Source of the DNA: Thermoplasmata archaeon | Lineage (GTDB): Archaea > Thermoplasmatota > Thermoplasmata > Lutacidiplasmatales > UBA184 | DNA length: 9,828 nucleotides | NCBI GenBank assembly: GCA_030044105.1 | Contig: JASHWL010000041.1 | Location: forward strand, 1-9,828 | Reading direction: 5' to 3' | In this document: positions 1 to 4,793 of the stretch, piece after piece | Numbering within the stretch: the stretch's first letter is position 1 | Layout of the letters: each line of letters opens with the position of its first letter | Made by a program: the position numbers and the translations under genes | Notes under the pieces: model-generated | The model's input: only the letters and a program-made list of their open reading frames with translations | Databases searched by the model: none | What the model was told of the DNA's origin: nothing

Positions 1-138
1 CAGTTCCGCACGATCACAACGCCCGCGCGCGTGGCGTTCCAGTCCCGCCGGTTCGAACGGATCCGTCGCCTCTACGAGGAACCCGAGCGCGAGCGCACGG
101 CGACGGCCCCGCCCGCGTCGACCTCGGCCGCGCGATGA
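1..138 (+). CDS. 3' end of an unidentified protein (start lies outside the window)
   Basis: The frame beginning at base 1 is open for 45 codons and stops at TGA 136-138. That stop overlaps the ATG of the DUF2079 gene as ATGA (135-138), a common arrangement between co-translated genes in an operon. The visible C-terminus is basic and arginine-rich (e.g. FQSRRFERIRRLYEEPERER), followed by a Thr/Ala/Pro/Ser-rich tail with no motif I recognise. A basic cytosolic tail after membrane segments would fit a membrane or glycosyltransferase protein, given the neighbours, but this is a guess. The overlap and the absence of any promoter-like gap make a real gene end more likely than a chance open frame; no function can be assigned from 45 residues. 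Confidence 0.6.
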   Translation, partial: QFRTITTPARVAFQSRRFERIRRLYEEPERERTATAPPASTSAAR

Positions 139-2225
139 CGGGGACCGACGCCGGATCCCGTCGCCTGGGGCGGCTGACTCCCACCCACTGGCTGCTGCTG
201 GCCGTCGTGCTCTACTTCGCCGTCGCGTTCGCGCTCTCCTGGCTCCGCGCGATCGAGTTCCAGACGACGACGTGGGACCAGGGCCTGTACCAGCAGGCGC
301 TCTGGACCACCGCCCACGGCCGTCCGCTCTACGAGACCGCGGACGTCGAGACCGGCGGCTACGGGTCGCTGCTCGAGGTGCACTCCGTCTTCCTGCTCTA
401 CCTCGTGGCCCCGCTCTACGGCGCGCTGCCCTACGAGGCGACGTTGCTCGGCCTGCAAGCGGTCGTGGTCGCGGCCGCCGCGATCCCGCTGTTCTACCTC
501 TCGCGCGACGTGACCGGTTCCGCGCGGCTCGGTCTGCTCGCGGGGGTGGCGTACCTCTGCTGGACGCCCACGCTCTCCTCGAATCTGTACGACTTCCATC
601 CGGAGGCGTTCCTCCCGCTCGAGATCTTCTCGCTCGTGCTGTGCTGGAACCGGGGCCGGTACGCCGCCGGGTTTGCGGTCGCGCTCGTCGCCTTCCTGAC
701 GTTCGAGTTCGCGCCGCTCGTCGCGTTCTGCGTCGGGCTGGCGGCCCTCCTCCCCCGCGCCGGATCGCTCGGCGCGATTCGCGACGCCTTCGCGGGGGGT
801 GCCCGACGGGGGTTCACTGCGCTGGTTCGATCGTGGCGCGACGTGCGGGTGCGTGCCTCGGCCGTCCTGATGGCCGCGAGCGGCGCGGCCTACGGGATCC
901 TGCTCTGGGTCCGGGTCTCGCTGCTGCCGGCGCTCGTCCCGCACGCGGCGCCGACGAGCGGCGTCAGCGGCTACGTGATCGGGGCGACGCCGGCCGCCCT
1001 CGGACTCTCGCTCCCGAACTTCGGGTTCGGATTCGAGCCGAAGGTCGCCTACTGGCTCCTGATCCTCGGGCTCCTCGCGTTCGTGCCGTTGCTGGCGCCG
1101 CGCGCGCTCGTGCTCTCGATCCCCTGGCTCGTCTTCACGTTCTTCAGCGCGAACCTGAACTACGTGACGCTGGGATTCCAGTACGGGTTCATCGCCGGGA
1201 GCACGGTTCTGGTCGCCTTCGTCTTCGGTCTGCCCCGGGCGCGACGGATCGTCGAATCGCTGCGGGAACGGCGCGTGGCGGCTCCGAGTGGACCCCCGCG
1301 CGCGCGATCGCGGCCCGAGGGCTGGGCCGCGGTGCTCGCCGCGATCGCCGTGCTCCTCGCGGTCAACGTCGCGCTGACCCCGGTGAACCCCGCGATGTCG
1401 AACGCCGGCCTCGGCTCGGCCTATCGGCTCTCGCTCACACCCCCGCCGGGGAGCGGCGACGTGGATGCGCTCGCGGCCCTCGTCCCCGCGTCGGCGACGG
1501 TGGTCGCGAGCGACGACCTCTTTCCGCTCGTGGCGAACGATCCGAACGCCTACTCGTTCCTGTGGGATCCCGATCCGCAGCTCTACCTCCCCTTCTCGTT
1601 CTCGGATCCCCCGGCGTACGTCCTCGTCGCCGAGGACCGGACCGACGCGGTGCTCGGGTGGCTCTCGAGCGCGCTCTACGATCCCTCGGTCTACGGCGTG
1701 CGCGCGGTCGTCTGGTCGTCGTCGATCGGGACGGTTCTCCTGTTCGAGGCCGGGTACCACGGTCCGGCGGAGGTCCTCGGCCCGAGCCCCTCCGGAGGCG
1801 GGACGTACTTCGGGGGTTCGCTCGCGGCCGGACCGGTCGGCGTGGTCGCGCGCGACGCCGGGTCAGCGGACGCGTCGGTCGTGGAGAACGATCCGGGGGC
1901 GATCGGCACCGTGTGGTACGGGCCGGGGCTCGGGCTCCCCGCGGGGAACTACACGATCACGGTCTCGGTGCGGGTCGAGGGGATCCCGGGCTTCCCCGCT
2001 CCGAACGCGACCGCCCCCGCGGTCTGGATCGGAGCCCTCGCGTGGGCCGAGCCGACGTTCTACGGGTGGTCGGCTCCGTTCGGCGCCCTAGACGGGCCGG
2101 ACTTCTCGACCGTCGAGTTCGATGTCTACCTGCCCTCGCCGACGATCGAGTTCGACCTCCAGGGCGTGGTGCTCGACAGCTCGGTCGAGGTGATCCTCAA
2201 CTACATCGCCGTGGAGCCGCAGTGA
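135..2225 (+). CDS. DUF2079 family multi-spanning membrane protein
   Basis: This 696-residue integral membrane protein belongs to the DUF2079 family (Pfam PF09852). The family resembles GT-C membrane glycosyltransferases and has no established biochemical role. Visible hallmarks are WDQGLYQQALW (47-57) after the first membrane helix (about 17-37), a His in EVHSVFLLYLVAPLY (81-95), YDFHPEAF (152-159) and FEFAPL (190-195). Hydrophobic helices recur near 103-121, 130-148, 174-206, 241-268, 303-321, 323-340, 348-366 and 396-415. A soluble part follows: residues 441-540 resemble the usual family tail (SDDLFPLVANDPNAYSF, 459-475). Residues about 541-696 look like an added beta-rich domain with sequons NYT (605) and NAT (624). 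The start is ATG 135, overlapping the upstream stop. No strong Shine-Dalgarno is seen, so translational coupling is likely. By analogy it may transfer sugars from polyprenyl-phosphate carriers on the outer face of the membrane; that is inference. Confidence 0.88.
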   Translation: MTGTDAGSRRLGRLTPTHWLLLAVVLYFAVAFALSWLRAIEFQTTTWDQGLYQQALWTTAHGRPLYETADVETGGYGSLLEVHSVFLLYLVAPLYGALPYEATLLGLQAVVVAAAAIPLFYLSRDVTGSARLGLLAGVAYLCWTPTLSSNLYDFHPEAFLPLEIFSLVLCWNRGRYAAGFAVALVAFLTFEFAPLVAFCVGLAALLPRAGSLGAIRDAFAGGARRGFTALVRSWRDVRVRASAVLMAASGAAYGILLWVRVSLLPALVPHAAPTSGVSGYVIGATPAALGLSLPNFGFGFEPKVAYWLLILGLLAFVPLLAPRALVLSIPWLVFTFFSANLNYVTLGFQYGFIAGSTVLVAFVFGLPRARRIVESLRERRVAAPSGPPRARSRPEGWAAVLAAIAVLLAVNVALTPVNPAMSNAGLGSAYRLSLTPPPGSGDVDALAALVPASATVVASDDLFPLVANDPNAYSFLWDPDPQLYLPFSFSDPPAYVLVAEDRTDAVLGWLSSALYDPSVYGVRAVVWSSSIGTVLLFEAGYHGPAEVLGPSPSGGGTYFGGSLAAGPVGVVARDAGSADASVVENDPGAIGTVWYGPGLGLPAGNYTITVSVRVEGIPGFPAPNATAPAVWIGALAWAEPTFYGWSAPFGALDGPDFSTVEFDVYLPSPTIEFDLQGVVLDSSVEVILNYIAVEPQ

Positions 2226-3136
2226 CGGCCGACCCCGGCGCTCGCGGGTCCGCGGGCCGAGACCCGGGAGCGGGGGACCGTGGTAAAGAGCGTCGGCGGA
2301 ACTCCTCCCGGCGGAAGCCCGTGAGCGGCGGATCCGGAGGCTCCCTCGGCGGTCGACCCCCGATCGACGTCCTCGTCGCCACCTACGGCTCCGCGGAAAC
2401 GCTGGCCGAGACGCTCGAGTCGGCCCGTCGCCTCCTGCCGATCCACTGCCTCATCGTGGTCGATCGCCCGAGCCCGGACCGCACGCTCGAGATCGCCCGT
2501 TCGATGGGCGCCCGCGTGTTCTCGGACTCGACCGGACTGGGATCGGCGCGCAACCGCGCCCTCCGAGAGGCGGACACCGACCCGGTGGTGTTCCTCGACA
2601 GCGACGTCCGTATCGCCCGCCCGGACTTCTACGAGAGGGCACGGCGGGAGTACGCCCGGCCCCGGACGGCGGCGGTCGTGGGCATGGCGTTGGGGCACCG
2701 GTTCCGGTACGGCCTTCCCCTCGGCCTGACCCTGCTCGGACGGTCGTGGGCGCTCTCGGCCGGGATGCCCGACGCGGCCCAGGGCCGGGAGACCTACTAC
2801 CTGCAACGGGCCGCCCGACAGAGGAAGGAGCAGGTCCGATACGTCCCGGACTCCATGGTGCACCACGGGACCTACCGGGCGGACCCCCACTGGGCCGAGT
2901 TCCAGGGCGCCTCGATCCGGACCGCGTCGGGGTGGAGCCCGCGGGAGCTCGCGTACTCCGGCGAGGTCGTGCTGCTCATGCACATGAACAGCGGCCGGGC
3001 GCGGAACGTGCTCTACTCGCCGGTGTTCTATGCGAAGCTCATGCGAGGGTTCCTCGCGCCGGCGCGGTGGGGCCCGGTCGAGCGGGGCCGCCCGGCGGTC
3101 ACGACGGCGGCTCCGGTCGAGCTTCGCCCTCCCTGA
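2222..3136 (+). CDS. family 2 glycosyltransferase (GT-A fold)
   Basis: This 304-residue cytosolic enzyme likely transfers a sugar from a nucleotide-sugar donor. The GT2 pattern is clear: a first beta strand IDVLVATYGSAETLAETLES (48-67) that binds the nucleotide, RNRALREAD (110-118), then VVFLDSDV (122-129) with the DXD-type metal site D126-S-D128. A later block, GRETYYLQRAARQRKEQVRYV (188-208) and PDSMVHHG (209-216), corresponds to the usual catalytic-acid helix, with E190 the candidate, and the closing strand. I see no convincing transmembrane helix. Start GTG 2222 overlaps the DUF2079 stop as GTGA, with GGAG at 2213-2216 five bases upstream. An in-frame GTG at 2321 (residue 34) is an alternative that would remove a basic, disordered-looking leader. 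The end overlaps the convergent small gene by 38 bp. The acceptor is unknown; with the DUF2079 neighbour, a role in surface glycan assembly is plausible. Confidence 0.85.
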   Translation: MTADPGARGSAGRDPGAGDRGKERRRNSSRRKPVSGGSGGSLGGRPPIDVLVATYGSAETLAETLESARRLLPIHCLIVVDRPSPDRTLEIARSMGARVFSDSTGLGSARNRALREADTDPVVFLDSDVRIARPDFYERARREYARPRTAAVVGMALGHRFRYGLPLGLTLLGRSWALSAGMPDAAQGRETYYLQRAARQRKEQVRYVPDSMVHHGTYRADPHWAEFQGASIRTASGWSPRELAYSGEVVLLMHMNSGRARNVLYSPVFYAKLMRGFLAPARWGPVERGRPAVTTAAPVELRPP

Positions 3137-3404
3137 GCGCGCGGGCGATCTCCGGGATCTCGTAGTCGAGGTCCTCCACGACGGTGTCCCCCACCGGCCG
3201 GAAGCGGAGGAAGACCCCGTCGCGGCACGCGAGGAACAGCATCGAACGCCGCGCGCTGTCGATCCCGAGGCAGACCCCGTGGTTCGAGAGGAGGTACTTG
3301 ATCGGGAGCCGCTCCGAGTAGATCCGAAGGCGCCGCCCGGACCACTCGAACGCCTCGACGGCGCGCGGACCGGTTCGGGCGGCCGGGGGGGCGGCGCCGC
3401 TCAT
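3099..3404 (-). CDS. conserved-looking 101-residue protein of unknown function
   Basis: I do not recognise this protein. It starts at ATG 3404-3402, overlapping the stop of the upstream methyltransferase gene as ATGA, so the two are probably translated together. The first 15 or so residues and the last 10 or so are low-complexity (Ala/Pro, then Glu/Pro). The core, about residues 16-90, reads like a compact folded domain with alternating strands: AFEWSGRRLRIYSERLPIKY (18-37), LLSNHGVCLGIDSARR (38-53), SMLFLACRDGVFLRFRPVGD (54-73), then a terminal helix in YEIPEIARALREG (81-93). There are two cysteines (45 and 60), no CXXC pair, no signal peptide and no membrane span. Aromatic and hydrophobic residues are spaced as in a real globular protein, unlike the Arg/Gly-rich shadow frames nearby. 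Its reading frame stays open upstream for kilobases antisense to smc, an effect of GC-rich codon use, so frame length is not evidence; coupling and composition are. Confidence 0.72.
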   Translation of the reverse strand: MSGAAPPAARTGPRAVEAFEWSGRRLRIYSERLPIKYLLSNHGVCLGIDSARRSMLFLACRDGVFLRFRPVGDTVVEDLDYEIPEIARALREGEARPEPPS

Positions 3405-4564
3405 CGGCGCCGGACCCAGGTCATCAGGAAGTGATCCCCGAGCCGGTTGAACGGCCACACACGGCCGAGTCGCGCGTCCCAGCCCGCGAGACGGTCGAAA
3501 TGGCGGTCGAACCGGTCGGCGTAGCCCACCAGGTCGGACGGGGGCAAGACCACCGGCACCGCCTCGAGACGCTCGAGCTCGAACCGGGGCGAGAGCAGGC
3601 GCTCGAAGTCCCCAACGCTGTGCGCGTAGACGTCGACACAGAAGCGGGACGCCCCCACCGGCACCGGATTCCGCGCGCGCCCGAACGCCCGGCCGGGGCG
3701 GATCCGCAGGGAGTAGCCGGCGAGCTCGAAGAGGCACCAGCGGTTGTAGACGGCCGTGACGAACGGGGCTCCCGGGCGCAGGAGGTCGGCGAGGGCGCCC
3801 GCGACCGGCCCGAGATCGGGCTCGCAGTTGAGGGCCCCGTAGGTCGAGTAGGCGGCGTCGAAGGACCCGGGGCCGTCCGTCTCCCGGAGGCGGGCGAGGT
3901 CTCGGGCGGCGAGTTCGCGCGTCGTGAGGCGGGAGCCGACGTCGGCGGCCTCGGCCTTGCGCCGCACGGTCGCCAGCATGCGCGCCGAGATGTCCACGGC
4001 GGTCACCTCGTGCCCGAGCTCGAGCAGGGGGAGGGTCTCCATGCCCGAGCCGCACCCGACCTCCAAAAGCCGTCGTGCGCCCGCGAACCGCGTCCGAAGG
4101 ATCGCCAGCGATCGATCGCGGAGCAGCCGGTTGATCCGATTGCCGGTGATGTGTCGGTCGTAGTCGTCCGCGACGTTGTCGAACTCGGACTGCAGCCAGG
4201 CGTAGTACGCCGGCGACCCGGCGTCCGCGCCCGGTCCGACCGGGCCGAGCGTGACCCGGATCACGCGGGCCGGACGATCGTACCAGCGGGCGAACGCGTC
4301 GCGCCCGTACCGGTCCCGAAAGAGCCCGAGCACGCGCTCCCGTTCGCCCGGGTCCGTGACCAGATCGGGCCGGCCGGTCACGGCGCCGTCCGGGAGATCG
4401 AGGCGGGCCGCCCCGGTCCGGAGGAGATCGATCGGCCACTCGGCCGCGCGGGAACGAGCGACGAGATAGATGCGTCCCGGCTCCCGGGCGTACCCGAGGG
4501 GAACGCTTCCCCCGGACGTCCGAAGGCGCAGCGAGTCGAACTCGGGCGTCGGGAGCGGCGGCAC
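3401..4564 (-). CDS. SAM-dependent methyltransferase with N-terminal split-barrel (F420/FMN-like) domain
   Basis: This 387-residue protein has two parts. Residues about 120-387 are a class I SAM-dependent methyltransferase: lead-in helix FDNVADDYDRHITGNRINRL (128-147), motif I LLEVGCGSGMETLPL (166-180), the acidic ribose-binding residue D191 in VTAVDIS (187-193), FDAAYSTYGALN (235-246) in the motif IV area, then LLRPGAPFVTAVYNR (261-275). Residues about 8-107 (FDSLRLRTSG, VPLGYAREPGRIYLVARSR, AEWPIDLLRTG, then DPGERERVLGLFRDRYG) resemble deazaflavin (F420)-dependent nitroreductase-like and PNPOx-like split barrels. That match is from memory and moderate; the usual glycine/serine-rich cofactor loop is shortened here. 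GTG 4564-4562 is chosen because no closer in-frame upstream start exists and a GTATAC box lies about 25 bp upstream, consistent with a leaderless message. The stop overlaps the 101-residue gene. The substrate is unknown. The methyltransferase call is firm; the fusion and exact start are less so. Confidence 0.82.
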   Translation of the reverse strand: MPPLPTPEFDSLRLRTSGGSVPLGYAREPGRIYLVARSRAAEWPIDLLRTGAARLDLPDGAVTGRPDLVTDPGERERVLGLFRDRYGRDAFARWYDRPARVIRVTLGPVGPGADAGSPAYYAWLQSEFDNVADDYDRHITGNRINRLLRDRSLAILRTRFAGARRLLEVGCGSGMETLPLLELGHEVTAVDISARMLATVRRKAEAADVGSRLTTRELAARDLARLRETDGPGSFDAAYSTYGALNCEPDLGPVAGALADLLRPGAPFVTAVYNRWCLFELAGYSLRIRPGRAFGRARNPVPVGASRFCVDVYAHSVGDFERLLSPRFELERLEAVPVVLPPSDLVGYADRFDRHFDRLAGWDARLGRVWPFNRLGDHFLMTWVRRR

Positions 4565-4586
4565 CTCCCGACCAGCGCCGGGCCCC

Positions 4587-4592
4587 GTATAC
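4587..4592 (-). promoter_or_regulatory. candidate TATA-like box of the methyltransferase operon
   Basis: GTATAC is one of only two clear AT-containing islands in the divergent gap, in very GC-rich surroundings. Its centre lies about 25 bp upstream of the GTG at 4564, the spacing archaeal TATA boxes normally keep from the transcription start, so transcription would begin at or next to the start codon. No usefully spaced Shine-Dalgarno precedes the GTG: GGGAG abuts it directly. This agrees with a leaderless transcript. The box is short and matches the archaeal consensus imperfectly. Confidence 0.4.
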
Positions 4593-4594
4593 CC

Positions 4595-4604
4595 TTCCCG
4601 GGAA
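4595..4604. repeat. 10-bp perfect palindrome next to the methyltransferase TATA-like box
   Basis: TTCCCGGGAA reads the same on both strands. It sits two bases upstream of the GTATAC box for the minus-strand operon, where the TFB recognition element or an operator would lie. Short palindromes arise by chance in GC-rich DNA, so function is only possible. Confidence 0.3.
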
Positions 4605-4649
4605 TCTCGCGCCCCGGGACGCGGCGGAGCGCGCTCGGGCCGATCCGGG

Positions 4650-4659
4650 GGTCCGGACC
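4650..4659. repeat. 10-bp perfect palindrome upstream of the smc promoter
   Basis: GGTCCGGACC is a perfect 10-bp palindrome ending 21 bp before the TTAAATAA box of smc. Its sequence differs from the other palindrome in this gap apart from the central CCGG-type core, so it is not an obvious second copy of the same operator. An activator or repressor site is possible but unproven. Confidence 0.25.
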
Positions 4660-4680
4660 GTGTCGCGAGGAACGGTGCTG

Positions 4681-4688
4681 TTAAATAA
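4681..4688 (+). promoter_or_regulatory. candidate TATA box of the smc-scpA-scpB operon
   Basis: TTAAATAA is the most AT-rich octamer in the gap and close to the archaeal TATA consensus. A transcription start about 26 bp downstream of its centre would fall near 4708-4712. That gives a leader of about 80-85 nt before the ATG at 4794 and places the alternative GTG at 4704 at or above the start of the message. It is the only good promoter candidate ahead of the three SMC-complex genes. Confidence 0.55.
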
Positions 4689-4703
4689 GAACGGCTGACA
4701 AGG

Positions 4704-4793
4704 GTGGCCCGCAACGCCGACGACTGTCTGACAAACGGGCAGGAATCGGCGACGGAGCCGAGAGAGCCGGAACCCGCGAGGAGAGAGCGCTCG
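4704..4793 (+). promoter_or_regulatory. smc 5' leader region with Shine-Dalgarno sequence
   Basis: This stretch lies between the predicted transcription start and the smc ATG. It ends with GAGGAGAGAG at 4778-4787, a purine-rich Shine-Dalgarno whose GAGGAG core is 10 bases before the ATG, and this supports the choice of start. The smc frame is open here from GTG 4704, which would add 30 polar residues lacking SMC homology (beginning ARNADDCLTNG), so I treat it as untranslated. CTGACAA occurs at 4728-4734 and, just upstream of the leader, at 4695-4701. I see no riboswitch-like fold by eye. Confidence 0.45.

Noticed and set aside
72..1760. A 562-codon open frame antisense to the DUF2079 gene.
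   Set aside because: The composition is extreme Arg/Glu/Gly with no fold-like pattern, and the plus strand carries DUF2079 motifs throughout. It is a GC-rich shadow.
272..2221. Upstream extension of the glycosyltransferase frame to position 272, giving 954 codons.
   Set aside because: The extra 650 residues are Arg/Gly/Pro/Ala-rich and overlap DUF2079 in another frame. GT2 homology starts near 2363, and GTG 2222 with GGAG upstream is the natural start.
3431..4684. A 417-codon plus-strand frame opposite the methyltransferase.
   Set aside because: It is Arg/Glu/Pro/Gly-rich without motifs, and the minus strand holds the intact EVGCGSG methyltransferase.
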